The position numbers and the translations under genes are program-made. 64,000 nt of DNA from an uncultured Opitutales bacterium (GTDB lineage Bacteria; Verrucomicrobiota; Verrucomicrobiia; Opitutales; Intestinicryptomonadaceae): contig CAKTTC010000006.1 of NCBI GenBank assembly GCA_934613645.1, forward strand, positions 62,001 to 126,000, in the 5' to 3' direction. Below, one piece after another: positions 18,104 to 27,390 of this stretch. Within the stretch, counting starts at the first letter, position 1. Each line of letters begins with the position of its first letter. A model generated the notes under the pieces. It was not told where the DNA came from. It did no database searches and saw only the letters and a program-made list of their open reading frames with translations.

Positions 18104-18145
18104 AAGGCGCGGATTGGATTTTGTGTCCAATCCCGCCTTGTTTTA
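18104..18145 (+). terminator. Intrinsic terminator after ilvD
   Basis: The stem AAGGCG-c-GGATTGGA (18104-18118) pairs with TCCAATCC-CGCCTT (18126-18139), with a single bulged C, and is followed by GTTTTATT. The core GGATTG/CAATCC resembles the type A repeat hairpins, so it may be a relict unit doing terminator duty. Confidence 0.75.
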
Positions 18146-18226
18146 TTGAAGCGGACAACCGCCGACACAAACCTTAACAGACAACACAAAACAGCGGCGC
18201 ACGCCCGCCGCAAACGGATACAAAAA

Positions 18227-19099
18227 ATGAAAAGTATGACAGGCTTCGGCAGAGCTACCGCCGATTTTAGGGATTTTTCCGTAACAATAGACGTGTCTTC
18301 GGTCAACAAGAAGGGCGTGGAGATTTCGGTTTCGCTGCCGCGCGAGTGGATTGCGCTTGAGCGGACAATAAATGCGGAGGCAAAAAAAATGTTTTCGCGC
18401 GGAAAATTCGTGGTGGCAATTTCGGCGGAATTCAAAAACGAACGCGGAGTGATTGCGCCGTCGGAACAAATTGAAGCGTCGCTTGCGGCGTTGCGCGACG
18501 CCTGCGAAAAGGCTGGCGCGGAGTTCAAGCCGAACGCCGCCACAATCCTCGAAATCAACAAGCAGATTGCCGCAACGGGCGCGCGCGCCACAAACACGGA
18601 CGAAGTTTGGAAGCTGATTTCCCCCACGTTTTCCGCCGCGTGCGAAAACCTCGAAAAAATGCGCGAAACGGAGGGCGTTGCGTTGCGCGCCGATTTTACC
18701 GCGCGGCTTAAAACGGTGTCGGACTTTGTCGACGCGGCGGAAAAAACGGCGAAATCAAACCCGCGACGCTACAAAGACGAACTTCTGCAACGCCTTGCGC
18801 AACTTGGCTTGGACTTGGATTCCGACGACGAACGCCTGTTGAAGGAAGTCTGCCTCTTTGCCGACAAATGCGATGTTTCTGAGGAGCTTACGCGCCTGAA
18901 AAGCCACATATCGCAGTTTCTGCAGACAATGCGCGAGCCGTCGGCGGTGGGCAGAAAGCTCGACTTCATCTGTCAGGAAATGGGGCGCGAAATCAACACT
19001 ACAGCCAGCAAGGCGAACAACTTGGAGCTTACAAAAATAGCAATAGAGCTGAAAAACGAAATGGAGCGCATCAGGGAACAGGTTCAAAACGTGGAGTGA
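18227..19099 (+). CDS. yicC: YicC-family endoribonuclease
   Basis: The 290-residue protein begins MKSMTGFGRA, the invariant YicC/YloC start. It has the N-terminal YicC domain (about 1-155, SSVNKKGVEISVSLPREW) and the C-terminal DUF1732 domain, ending EMGREINTTASKANNLELTKIAIELKNEMERIREQVQNVE. Family members are RNases; in E. coli YicC affects small-RNA stability. The start is set by the family motif, as the upstream frame to 18146 lacks support. A terminator follows the gene. Confidence 0.93.
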   Translation: MKSMTGFGRATADFRDFSVTIDVSSVNKKGVEISVSLPREWIALERTINAEAKKMFSRGKFVVAISAEFKNERGVIAPSEQIEASLAALRDACEKAGAEFKPNAATILEINKQIAATGARATNTDEVWKLISPTFSAACENLEKMRETEGVALRADFTARLKTVSDFVDAAEKTAKSNPRRYKDELLQRLAQLGLDLDSDDERLLKEVCLFADKCDVSEELTRLKSHISQFLQTMREPSAVGRKLDFICQEMGREINTTASKANNLELTKIAIELKNEMERIREQVQNVE

Positions 19100-19152
19100 T
19101 TTTCCGCCCACACAACCCCGCCCAAAAACCGACTTCCCCGCGAAGGGAAACC

Positions 19153-19176
19153 AAAACGGCGCAAGCCGTTTTTTTA
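19153..19176 (+). terminator. Intrinsic terminator of yicC
   Basis: The stem AAAACGGC (19153-19160), loop GCAA and GCCGTTTT (19165-19172) run into further T residues. This is a canonical small terminator. Confidence 0.85.
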
Positions 19177-19230
19177 TGCCCACATAAAATTCCCGCAGGC
19201 GCAGACAAAACACATTGCCCCGCTGCCTAC

Positions 19231-19254
19231 ACAAAAAATCCCGCAGGCGCGGGA
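19231..19254 (-). terminator. Intrinsic terminator of the minus-strand icd-proA run
   Basis: On the minus strand, TTCCCGC, loop GCC and TGCGGGA are followed by TTTTTTGT, 39 bp beyond the stop of the gene ending at 19293. Confidence 0.8.
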
Positions 19255-19292
19255 ATGAGTCGGGCGGCGAAGCGCGGTAAAGCCAAGGCGCG

Positions 19293-20675
19293 TCAGTTCG
19301 GGAAAATCAGCCCGTCGCGCTTTGCAATCAAATCGAAATCCACGTCGGCGTATTTTTGCGAGTCCACAAAAATTTCGCGCCTGAACGGGAACGCCGTAGT
19401 GCCGTCAACGGGTTTGTAGTCGGAATAAACAACCTCCACCGAGACGCCCGCGCGCTTGTAAACCGCCGAGTAAAGAAGCCCGCTTGAAACGTCGAAATTG
19501 AAAAGCACAACAGTTCCGTCCTCTTCGTCCACGCGCAAAGAGCGGCACAATTTTCCGTTCTTTTCGGAGTCGCCCTCGTTGTAGATATTCATAAAATCGT
19601 TCTTGGCGTAGCCGTGCATCAAAGCCCTGCGCGAAAGCGAGCCGTCGAACGCCACAAGCGCGCGCACCACAAGGCTGTATTTGTCGTTGAGTTCGCGGCG
19701 TTCGCCCGACATACCGCCGTTTACCAAATGTTTTACGCCGTTTAAAATTTTGTCCACAAAGAACGCGGCGGAAGTGTCGCCCGTGCCGATTTTTATGTAG
19801 GAAATTCCCTCGCCGCGCTTTGCAATGCAATACATGCCGTCGGTTCTTTTGCCGCGACGGATTTCGCCCTTCATCAGAATATCGCCGCCAAAATCCGACA
19901 TATCGGAAAGCCCGACCGCCTCATAGAAGCGCGCCAGACACGCGCGCGTGCGCCCCTCGGGAACATTCCACGCAATGGGCGAAGACTTGGGCGAACCCGA
20001 GTCGGCAACGTAGGAATCCTCCTTTTCGGGGAGAAAATACGAATACACCACAAACGCGCAGCCCGCAATGAGCGCGCACACAACAAGCACCGACGCAAGT
20101 ATTTTTAAAATGCCGCCCACAAACATCATCACCCGCCCCGACTTCACTATGGATTCCTGCGTCTGCCCCTTTTTGAGCATTCGCGAAAACTCTTCTGTCT
20201 TCATTTGCGAAATCTTCGCGGGCGTGGGGCGCGCGTTTTCGGGCGAAACCGCTCCCGAACGAACTGACGCGGGCTGCGGCGGCAAGCCGTCATCGGAAAC
20301 GTATTCAACGGGAACATTCTCCGAAACGTCGTCTTCGCGGTCGGGCGAATCCGACTCCTCAACTATCTCCTCTTCGTAGACGAACTCGGGCGGAGGCGGT
20401 GGCGCGGGCTGCCAGCGGCGCAAAGGCCCGCGCGAAGGCGGCGGAACAAAGCCGCGCGCCGCCATTGGCGGGGGCGGAGGAGGAGGCGGCGGGAAGGGAA
20501 ACGGCGTTGCATACGGAGGCGGGTCAAATTCCTCTACGGAATCGTCGTCTTCATACTCTTCGTAGTATTCGTATGAGCCGTCGTCTACAATTTCCACATA
20601 CTCGACATCGTCCCCGCCGTGCGCGCTGTTGTGCGCTTCGTCGGGATTTTTTCCAAATGTCGAGTTTTTGTCCAT
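19293..20675 (-). CDS. Single-pass membrane protein with acidic, proline-rich cytoplasmic region
   Basis: I do not recognise a named family. The 460-residue protein has a very acidic Tyr/Glu/Asp N terminus (about 20-50), then a run of prolines (about 60-70) and a second proline cluster (about 90-97). Another acidic stretch (about 99-130), one membrane helix (about 183-214) and a roughly 245-residue soluble C-terminal domain follow. The C-terminal part, with SVEVVYSDYKPVDGTTAFPFRREIF near its end, is reminiscent of LolA/LolB-like or DUF4292 beta-sandwich proteins; that is inference only. The helix is followed by SYFLPEKED, consistent with an N-in, C-out topology. It follows proA by 6 bp, so it is in an operon with icd-pfkB-proA. 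Confidence 0.7.
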   Translation of the reverse strand: MDKNSTFGKNPDEAHNSAHGGDDVEYVEIVDDGSYEYYEEYEDDDSVEEFDPPPYATPFPFPPPPPPPPPMAARGFVPPPSRGPLRRWQPAPPPPPEFVYEEEIVEESDSPDREDDVSENVPVEYVSDDGLPPQPASVRSGAVSPENARPTPAKISQMKTEEFSRMLKKGQTQESIVKSGRVMMFVGGILKILASVLVVCALIAGCAFVVYSYFLPEKEDSYVADSGSPKSSPIAWNVPEGRTRACLARFYEAVGLSDMSDFGGDILMKGEIRRGKRTDGMYCIAKRGEGISYIKIGTGDTSAAFFVDKILNGVKHLVNGGMSGERRELNDKYSLVVRALVAFDGSLSRRALMHGYAKNDFMNIYNEGDSEKNGKLCRSLRVDEEDGTVVLFNFDVSSGLLYSAVYKRAGVSVEVVYSDYKPVDGTTAFPFRREIFVDSQKYADVDFDLIAKRDGLIFPN

Positions 20676-20681
20676 ATCAAA

Positions 20682-21947
20682 TTAGAATGCGGGTTTGCCG
20701 CGCGTTTGCCCCGAGCCGAAAATCTTGTATTTGTATGAGCAAAGCTCGCGCAAGCCCATTGGCCCGCGCGCGTGGAGCTTGTCGGTGGAAATGCCGATTT
20801 CCGCGCCCAAGCCGAATTCGAAGCCGTCGGTAAAACGCGTAGACGCATTCCAATAGACAGTGGCCGAATCCACTTTGTTCAAAAATTCCTCGGCGGCGGC
20901 GGCGTTTTTGGTAACGATACAGTCGGAATGCCCCGAGCCGTTCGCGTTTATAAAGTCTACGGCGTCGGCGAGCGAATCCACAACGTCAATCGAAATAACC
21001 AAGTCAATGTATTCCGTTTTGAAGTCCTCCGCCGTGGCCGCCACACATTCTATGCCCGCGCCTTTCAGAATCCGCGCCGCGCGTTCCGAAGCGCGCAGCT
21101 GCACGCCGCGTTCGGCGAGAGCCTTGCCCAATTCGGGAAGCATTTTGTCGGCGCAGTCGCGGTGGATAATCAGGTTTTCGGCGGCGTTACATACGCTCGG
21201 ACGCTGGCATTTGGCGTCGACCGTCAAAATCTTCGCCGTTCTTTCGTCGGCGTCTTTGTCGACATAAACCGTGCACACGCCCTTGTAGTGCTTGATTACG
21301 GGAATTGTGGAATTTTCCACAACAAACCTAATCAGCCCTTCTCCGCCGCGGGGAATCACGCAGTGGATATACTCGCGCAATTTGAGCATTTCGGTGAGCA
21401 CGGAGCGGTCGCTCGTGGGGATAATCTGAACGCAGTCGGCGTCAAGCCCCGCCGCCGCTATTGATTTCGATATGATTTCCGCAAGCACCATATTGGTGTT
21501 GAACGCCTCGCTTCCGCCGCGCAAGATTGCGGCGTTTCCGCTTTTCAGGCACAGCGCGGCGCAGTCTACGGTGACGTTCGGGCGGCTTTCGTAGATGATT
21601 GCAATCACGCCGATGGGCGTGCTTACTTTGTCGATACGCAGGCCGTTCGGGCGGACTGTGCTTTCAAGCACGCGCCCTACGGGGTCGGGCAGCGCGACGA
21701 CCGCCTCGACGCCCGCGGCTATTGTCTCGATTTTTTCGGGCGAAAGCGCAAGGCGTTCAAGCATGGGCTTTGAAAGCCCGTTCTTCTCGGCGGCGAGCAA
21801 GTCGGTCTTGTTCGCCCGCAAAATTTCGGGGACTTGCGCGCGCAGATTTTCGGCAATTGAAGACAACGCCGCATTTTTTGCGTCGGAGCTTGCAACCGCC
21901 AATTTCAGGCTTGCCGCGCGGGCTTTTTTTGCGATTTCCAGAACCAT
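20682..21947 (-). CDS. proA: Gamma-glutamyl phosphate reductase
   Basis: ProA reduces gamma-glutamyl phosphate to glutamate semialdehyde in proline synthesis. The 421-residue aldehyde dehydrogenase-like protein shows GVIAIIYESRPNVTVDCAALCLKSGNAAILRGG, split across the substrate- and NADPH-binding region, the catalytic Cys in RPSVCNAAE, and the C-terminal GLGAEIGISTDKLHARGPMG. Length is normal. The partner kinase proB is not next to it; instead it lies between a PfkB kinase (8 bp upstream) and the proline-rich membrane protein. Confidence 0.96.
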   Translation of the reverse strand: MVLEIAKKARAASLKLAVASSDAKNAALSSIAENLRAQVPEILRANKTDLLAAEKNGLSKPMLERLALSPEKIETIAAGVEAVVALPDPVGRVLESTVRPNGLRIDKVSTPIGVIAIIYESRPNVTVDCAALCLKSGNAAILRGGSEAFNTNMVLAEIISKSIAAAGLDADCVQIIPTSDRSVLTEMLKLREYIHCVIPRGGEGLIRFVVENSTIPVIKHYKGVCTVYVDKDADERTAKILTVDAKCQRPSVCNAAENLIIHRDCADKMLPELGKALAERGVQLRASERAARILKGAGIECVAATAEDFKTEYIDLVISIDVVDSLADAVDFINANGSGHSDCIVTKNAAAAEEFLNKVDSATVYWNASTRFTDGFEFGLGAEIGISTDKLHARGPMGLRELCSYKYKIFGSGQTRGKPAF

Positions 21948-21955
21948 ATCGGGAT

Positions 21956-22858
21956 TTAAAGTTGTGATATTTTTTTGATGTATTCGGCTCTGCGCTCGAC
22001 CTCCGCAAAGCCGCTTTTTTCAAGCTTGTAGCACGAGAAAGACTCGACCGTAAGCGACGCCGTTGCCGCCCCGTAGACCATTGCGCGCTTGAGCGATTCA
22101 AACGAAGAATCGCCTTTGCCTGCTATGTAGCCCGCAAGCGCGCCCGCAAAAGAGTCGCCCGCGCCGGTGGGGTCGTGCAGCTCGCGGACAGGATACGCGG
22201 GAATTACGAAGAAGCCGTCTTTGTGGAAAAGCATTGCGCCGTATTCGCCCGTCTTGATTATGACCGAGCCCGCGCCCATTCCCGAAAGCTTTTCGCCCGC
22301 GCGGATAATGTTCGCCTCGCCAGAAAGCTGCTTTGCCTCGGAGTCGTTTACAATGAACAAATCGACGCGCTTGATTAGAGCCTTCAAGCCGTCGAGGGCA
22401 ATGTCTATCCACAGGTTCATTGTGTCGAGAACCGTAAACTTCGGCGACTTTACCGCGTCCAAAACCGCCTTCTGGTGGTCGGGCGAAATGTTGCCGAGCA
22501 GGACGTATTCGGTGGCGGCGCAAGAGCCGCCGAGCTTCGGCGTCCAGCCCTCGAACGCGTTCAGCTGCACGTCGAGCGTATCGCGCGAATTGAAGTTGTC
22601 GTGATACCTGCCGCGCCAGAAAAACGTGGGCTTGCTGCTGCGCTCCAAATTGGAGATGTCGATATTGCGCGCCTTCAAACGCGCAATGTCAGATTCCTTG
22701 AAGTCGCACCCCACAACGCCCGCCATTTTCACGGGGCAGAAATACGACGCCGCCAAAGCCGCGTAGCTTGCCGAACCGCCGAGAATGTAGTCCTCTTTGT
22801 CGAGGGGCGTTTCAATGCAGTCGTAGGCAACCGATCCGAATACGAGAAGCTCCGACAT
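21956..22858 (-). CDS. PfkB/ribokinase-family sugar kinase
   Basis: The 300-residue kinase has the N-terminal glycine region GGSASYAALAASYF and the C-terminal PfkB signature DPTGAGDSFAGALAGYI, which includes the catalytic Asp and the anion hole. The substrate cannot be read from sequence; adenosine- or fructose-type kinases of this family are possible. The segment NFNSRDTLDVQLNAFEGW lies in the lid/substrate region. It begins 1 bp after the icd stop and is followed by proA, so it is co-transcribed with central-metabolism genes. Confidence 0.85.
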   Translation of the reverse strand: MSELLVFGSVAYDCIETPLDKEDYILGGSASYAALAASYFCPVKMAGVVGCDFKESDIARLKARNIDISNLERSSKPTFFWRGRYHDNFNSRDTLDVQLNAFEGWTPKLGGSCAATEYVLLGNISPDHQKAVLDAVKSPKFTVLDTMNLWIDIALDGLKALIKRVDLFIVNDSEAKQLSGEANIIRAGEKLSGMGAGSVIIKTGEYGAMLFHKDGFFVIPAYPVRELHDPTGAGDSFAGALAGYIAGKGDSSFESLKRAMVYGAATASLTVESFSCYKLEKSGFAEVERRAEYIKKISQL

Positions 22859-22859
22859 A

Positions 22860-24083
22860 CTATTTGCCCATCTGCGCTATTATTTCGTCGGCGAACTGCG
22901 AGCACTTTACCTCGCGCGAACCGGCAATCAGGCGCGCCAAGTCGTAGGTTACGACTTTCGCGGTAATCGCGCCCTCCAAGCCCTTCACGAGCAAGTCGGC
23001 GGCCTCGTTCCAGCCCATGTAGCGGAACATCATTTCGCCCGAAAGAATGAGCGAGCCGGGGTTTACCTTGTCGAGGTTGGCGTATTTGGGAGCAGTGCCG
23101 TGCGTGGCCTCGAAAATGGCGTGGCCTGTGGTGTAGTTGATGTTGCCTCCGGGGGCTATGCCTATGCCGCCCACCTGCGCGGCGAGAGCGTCGGAGATGT
23201 AGTCGCCGTTGAGGTTGAGCGTTGCAATAACGTCGTATTCTGCGGGGCGCGTAAGAATCTGCTGCAGGAACGCGTCGGCAATAACGTCCTTAACGATAAT
23301 GCCGTTGGGCAGCTTGCACCACGGGCCGCCGTCGATTTCGACCGCGCCGAATTCCTCTTTGGCAACCTTGTAGCCCCAGTCGCGGAACGCGCCCTCGGTG
23401 AACTTCATGATGTTGCCCTTGTGAACGAGCGTTACCGACTTGCGGTTCTGCGCTATTGCGTATTTTATTGCCGAGCGAACCAAACGCGCCGTGCCCTCTT
23501 CCGACACGGGCTTGATGCCGATGCCGCAGCTGTCGGGGAAACGGACTTTGGCGAACTTGGCGGGGAACTCCTTTTTAAGGAACGCCTTGAGTTTTTCAAC
23601 GTCTTCGCCGCCGCGCTCGAACTCAATACCCGCATAGATGTCTTCGGTATTTTCGCGGAAGATTACCATATCAACCAAGTCGGGGCGTTTTACGGGGCAG
23701 TCAACTCCGTTGAAATAGCGCACCGGACGCTGGCACACATACAGGTCAAGCTGCTGGCGCAACGCCACGTTCAGCGAGCGTATGCCGCCGCCAATCGGTG
23801 TTGTAAGAGGGCCTTTTATGCCCACGAGATATTCCTTGAACGCGTCGAGCGTTTCCTGCGGAAGCCAGTTGCCCGTTTTGTTGAACGCCTTTTCGCCCGC
23901 GAGAACTTCGAGCCATTCGATTTTCCTCGAACCGCCGTATGCCTTCTGCACGGCCGCGTCGAAAACGCGAACCGACGCGCGCCAAATATCGGGCCCCGTT
24001 CCGTCGCCTTCGATGAACGGGAGAATTGGATTTTCGGGAACTTTGAGTTCTCCGTTTTCAATGGTGATTTTCTGTGCTTGCAT
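22860..24083 (-). CDS. icd: NADP-type isocitrate dehydrogenase
   Basis: The 407-residue enzyme oxidatively decarboxylates isocitrate to 2-oxoglutarate, the carbon skeleton used by the glutamate synthase in this window. It shows PFIEGDGTGPDIW, GGGIRSLNVALRQQLDLYVCQRPVRYF, FRENTEDIYAGIEF (substrate and regulatory Ser region), LNLNGDYISDALAAQVGG and THGTAPKYA, as in E. coli-type Icd. The ATG at 24081-24083 (MQAQKITIENG) is preferred; the upstream extension is AT-rich and not Icd-like. It is the first gene of the icd-pfkB-proA run and divergent from typA. Confidence 0.95.
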   Translation of the reverse strand: MQAQKITIENGELKVPENPILPFIEGDGTGPDIWRASVRVFDAAVQKAYGGSRKIEWLEVLAGEKAFNKTGNWLPQETLDAFKEYLVGIKGPLTTPIGGGIRSLNVALRQQLDLYVCQRPVRYFNGVDCPVKRPDLVDMVIFRENTEDIYAGIEFERGGEDVEKLKAFLKKEFPAKFAKVRFPDSCGIGIKPVSEEGTARLVRSAIKYAIAQNRKSVTLVHKGNIMKFTEGAFRDWGYKVAKEEFGAVEIDGGPWCKLPNGIIVKDVIADAFLQQILTRPAEYDVIATLNLNGDYISDALAAQVGGIGIAPGGNINYTTGHAIFEATHGTAPKYANLDKVNPGSLILSGEMMFRYMGWNEAADLLVKGLEGAITAKVVTYDLARLIAGSREVKCSQFADEIIAQMGK

Positions 24084-24236
24084 AATAAAAGTAAAAACGC
24101 GCCAAACTATAAATTTACGCGCATTTATTTCAACCATTTTTTCGCGTTTTGTTCGCCCCCCGAGCAACCCGCGGGTTTTCGTAAAACGCGCAAAAAGAAT
24201 TGACTAATTGAGGCGCGCGCGCAAGCTTGGACAATA

Positions 24237-26069
24237 GTGAATAGTGAATCTTCAAAATTTCGCAACTTGGCAATCATAGCGCACGTCGACCACGGGAAGA
24301 CTACGCTTGTCGATAAACTTTTGGCGGCGGGCGGTGCCTACCGCGACAATCAGGCCGTAACCGAACGCGCAATGGACTCAATGGATTTGGAGCGCGAAAA
24401 GGGAATTACAATCAAGGCGAAAAACACCTCGATTAACTGGCGCGGCTACACAATCAACATTGTCGATACCCCCGGGCACGCCGACTTCGGCGGGGAGGTT
24501 GAACGCGTAATGAAAATGGTTGACGGCGTTCTGCTTGTAGTCGACGCCTTCGACGGCCCGCAGGCGCAGACTACTTTCGTTTTGCGCAAAGCTCTTCAGG
24601 AGGGGCTGAAACCGATCATCGTAATCAACAAAATTGACCGCCCCAACTGCGACCCCAAAGCCTCGCTCGACAAAGTTTTGGAGCTTTTCATAGAGCTCGG
24701 CGCAACGCCCGAACAATTCGACGCCCCCGTTGTTTTCGGCTCGGCGAAAGACGGCTACTTTGTAAACAACCTCGACGACCCACATAAAGACTGCGCCCCG
24801 CTGCTCGACAAAATAATAGAATACGTCCCCGCGCCCAAAAATATCGACGCCGACGGAGACTTCCAAATGCTCGTCTCCAACATCGACTGGGATAACTACG
24901 TCGGCAGAGTTGCAATCGGCAAAGTCAACTCGGGACGCGTCAAGAAAGGCGACACAATCTGGCTGCTCAAAGGCGACGGAACAAAGCGGCAGGGCAAAGT
25001 TCTGCGCGTTTTCGAATACTCGCGCCTTGAAACCGAAGACTCCGACGCGGGCATTGCCGGAAACATTGTGGGCGTTGCCGCCTTTGAAGACGTAGACATC
25101 GGCGAGACAATCTGCGCAAAAGAGGATATGCCCGCCCTGCCCTTCGTGGCGATAGACCCGCCCACAATCTCGATGGAAATTTCCGTCAACGACGGCCCTC
25201 TTGCGGGTCGCGACGGCAAAAACGTAACCTCGCGCGTGGTCGGCGAAAGACTCCGCCGCGAAATGCGCACAAACATTTCAATCAAAGTGGAGGATACCGA
25301 CAAGGCGGGCACGTTCAACGTGTCGGCGCGCGGGGCAATGCAAATAGCGGTTCTCGTGGAGACAATGCGCCGCGAAAACTACGAAGTATGCGTGTCGCGC
25401 CCAAAGGTGATTATGCGCAAAGACGCCGACGGCAACAAGCTTGAACCGTTCGAAACAGTGTTCGTGGAAACGCCCGCCGAATACGTCGGGGGAGCTATGA
25501 AAATGCTCAACGCGCGCAACGCGCAAATAGAAAATATGGAGGAATCCGACAACGGGGCGCGGTCGAAAATCACGGCGCGCATTCCGACGCGCGGGCTTAT
25601 CGGCTTCGACTTCGAACTGCTCAACACAACCTCGGGGCACGGAGTATTCACGCACATCTTCCGCGAATACGCCCCGTATTGCGGCGAGCTTTCGGGGAAG
25701 CCCTCGGGCAGACTCGTTTCGATTGAGTCGGGCGTTTCAACGCGTTTTGCGCTGCTTACCCTGCAGGAGCGCGGACGCCTGTTCATCGACCCGCAGGAGG
25801 AAGTCTACGCGGGACAGGTTGTAGGCTACGAGCCCAAAGGCGTGGAAATCCACGTCAACCCCTGCCGCGAAAAACACCTCACAAACATCAGAATGTCCTA
25901 CAAGGAACAGACGGTAGTGCTCACGCCCGCGGCGAAATTTTCGCTGGAACGCGCCATTGAGTTCATCGGGGCGGACGAACTTGTGGAGGCAACGCCGCAC
26001 AACATCAGAATGCGCAAGCGCATTCTCGACGCAAACCTGCGCAACAGGCTTGCCCACCGCGAAATGTAG
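24237..26069 (+). CDS. typA: GTP-binding protein TypA/BipA
   Basis: The 610-residue translational GTPase acts in ribosome assembly and stress adaptation. G1 AHVDHGKTT, G2 region EREKGITIKAKN, G3 DTPGHADFGG and G4 NKIDRP are followed by the EF-Tu-like domain II, EF-G-like domains III/V and the BipA-specific C-terminal domain. The likely start is GTG at 24237 (MNSESSKFRNLAIIAHVDHG); no ATG is available at a suitable position and the Shine-Dalgarno is weak. It is divergent from icd. Confidence 0.96.
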   Translation: MNSESSKFRNLAIIAHVDHGKTTLVDKLLAAGGAYRDNQAVTERAMDSMDLEREKGITIKAKNTSINWRGYTINIVDTPGHADFGGEVERVMKMVDGVLLVVDAFDGPQAQTTFVLRKALQEGLKPIIVINKIDRPNCDPKASLDKVLELFIELGATPEQFDAPVVFGSAKDGYFVNNLDDPHKDCAPLLDKIIEYVPAPKNIDADGDFQMLVSNIDWDNYVGRVAIGKVNSGRVKKGDTIWLLKGDGTKRQGKVLRVFEYSRLETEDSDAGIAGNIVGVAAFEDVDIGETICAKEDMPALPFVAIDPPTISMEISVNDGPLAGRDGKNVTSRVVGERLRREMRTNISIKVEDTDKAGTFNVSARGAMQIAVLVETMRRENYEVCVSRPKVIMRKDADGNKLEPFETVFVETPAEYVGGAMKMLNARNAQIENMEESDNGARSKITARIPTRGLIGFDFELLNTTSGHGVFTHIFREYAPYCGELSGKPSGRLVSIESGVSTRFALLTLQERGRLFIDPQEEVYAGQVVGYEPKGVEIHVNPCREKHLTNIRMSYKEQTVVLTPAAKFSLERAIEFIGADELVEATPHNIRMRKRILDANLRNRLAHREM

Positions 26070-26092
26070 TTCGCCCTTCTAAAACCGCACAA

Positions 26093-26133
26093 AAAAGGCG
26101 CGCCGAGCTTTCCCCGACGCGTCTTTTGTTTTG
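26093..26133. terminator. Terminator-like hairpin between convergent typA and the alcohol dehydrogenase
   Basis: AAAAAGGCGCG (from 26093) pairs with CGCGTCTTTTG (26118-26128) around a 15-nt loop, with A-rich and T-rich flanks on both sides. The two genes converge here, so it may act in both directions. Confidence 0.55.
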
Positions 26134-26159
26134 CCGAACCGCCTAACGCGGCAGGCAAA

Positions 26160-27278
26160 CTACTTCACGACAACCGCCACTTTTATGCCTTTCATTGCGA
26201 CGTTCGTTTCAAGTGCGTCGCCGATTTGCTCGAGCGGGAACTTGTGCGTTACAAGCTTTTCCACGGGCAGACCTATGCCGACGGCGCGCTTGAGGAAATT
26301 GAAAGTAGTCGGGTAGTTCTGCGGAGTGTAAACCCAAGAACCCACAAGGGAAATTTCCTTGTTGCAAATGTCGAAGTGGTGGTTGATAACGGAGTCGCCG
26401 CCGTCCATAAAGAAGCCGACCTCGCACATTCCGCCGCCGCGCTTTACGAACTTCCACGCGCCCGCCGCAGCCTTTGCCGCCCCCGTGCACTGGAACACGA
26501 AATCCGCGCCCGCGTTCGACTGCGTAGCCGCCTTCACCGCCTTCAATTCCTCTTCGAACGACGCGTATTTGGTGAAGTTGAACGTCTCGGAAACGCCCAT
26601 TGTCTTGGCAATTTCAAGGCGGGCGTCGTTGCCGTCAACGGCCATGATGTTTTCAATGCCGAGCGTTCTCAAAACGGCAATGACAAGCAGTCCGATAGGC
26701 CCGCAACCCTGCACGAGAACCTTTGTGTCGAACTTCAAAAGCCCCGTAGTTTTGGCGCGCTCAACGGCGTGGACGGCAACGGCGGAGGGCTCTACAAGTA
26801 TGCGCATGTCTTCGGAAAGGTCGCTTACGTTGAAGAAAGTAGAGTTCTTGCGGATTACAATATACTCGCCGAAATAGCCGTTGAAGTGAATGTCGTCCTC
26901 GGGCATAAGTCCGTAGATGCCGCAGTTTTCGCAGAGATTTGTGCGGTCGGGCATCATCTTGCAAACGTCGCATTCGCCGCAGGGAATAATGCACGTTACG
27001 ATTTTGTCGCCGAGCGCAACGGGCTTGCCCGCAAAATCCCTCTTGACGTTCTTGCCGATTTTCACGATTTCGCCCGTGCCCTCGTGCCCGAGAACAACGG
27101 GACAAAGCTTGAACGGGTCGCGCATGTATTCGTGCCCGTCCGTCCCGCATACGCCGCAGGACTCGACTTTCACGAGCATTTCGTCGTCTCCGATTTCGGG
27201 AATGTCGAACTCTTTTATCTCGAATTTCTTGGGGGCGACAAGCATCGCCACTTTAGCTTTTTTGGGTATAGATGTCAT
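26160..27278 (-). CDS. Zinc-dependent medium-chain alcohol/polyol dehydrogenase
   Basis: The 372-residue MDR dehydrogenase has the catalytic zinc site CGVCGTDGHEY plus GHEGTGEIVKIG, the structural zinc cluster CGECDVCKMMPDRTNLCENC, and the Rossmann motif VQGCGPIGLLVIAVLRTLG. It is related to threonine and sorbitol dehydrogenases; the substrate is unknown. The start at 27276-27278 (MTSIPKKAKVAML) has AAGGAAAG upstream, better than the longer reading frame. It stands alone, convergent with typA, and its upstream region abuts a repeat array. Confidence 0.9.
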   Translation of the reverse strand: MTSIPKKAKVAMLVAPKKFEIKEFDIPEIGDDEMLVKVESCGVCGTDGHEYMRDPFKLCPVVLGHEGTGEIVKIGKNVKRDFAGKPVALGDKIVTCIIPCGECDVCKMMPDRTNLCENCGIYGLMPEDDIHFNGYFGEYIVIRKNSTFFNVSDLSEDMRILVEPSAVAVHAVERAKTTGLLKFDTKVLVQGCGPIGLLVIAVLRTLGIENIMAVDGNDARLEIAKTMGVSETFNFTKYASFEEELKAVKAATQSNAGADFVFQCTGAAKAAAGAWKFVKRGGGMCEVGFFMDGGDSVINHHFDICNKEISLVGSWVYTPQNYPTTFNFLKRAVGIGLPVEKLVTHKFPLEQIGDALETNVAMKGIKVAVVVK

Positions 27279-27390
27279 AACTTTCCTTTCTTCGATACTA
27301 AAGATAAAAACAACCAATCCCAAAAAAGTAAAGATTTTTGTGTTTTTTATCTTTTGAACATCAACGCCGCTTTATCCATTTAATGCACAC

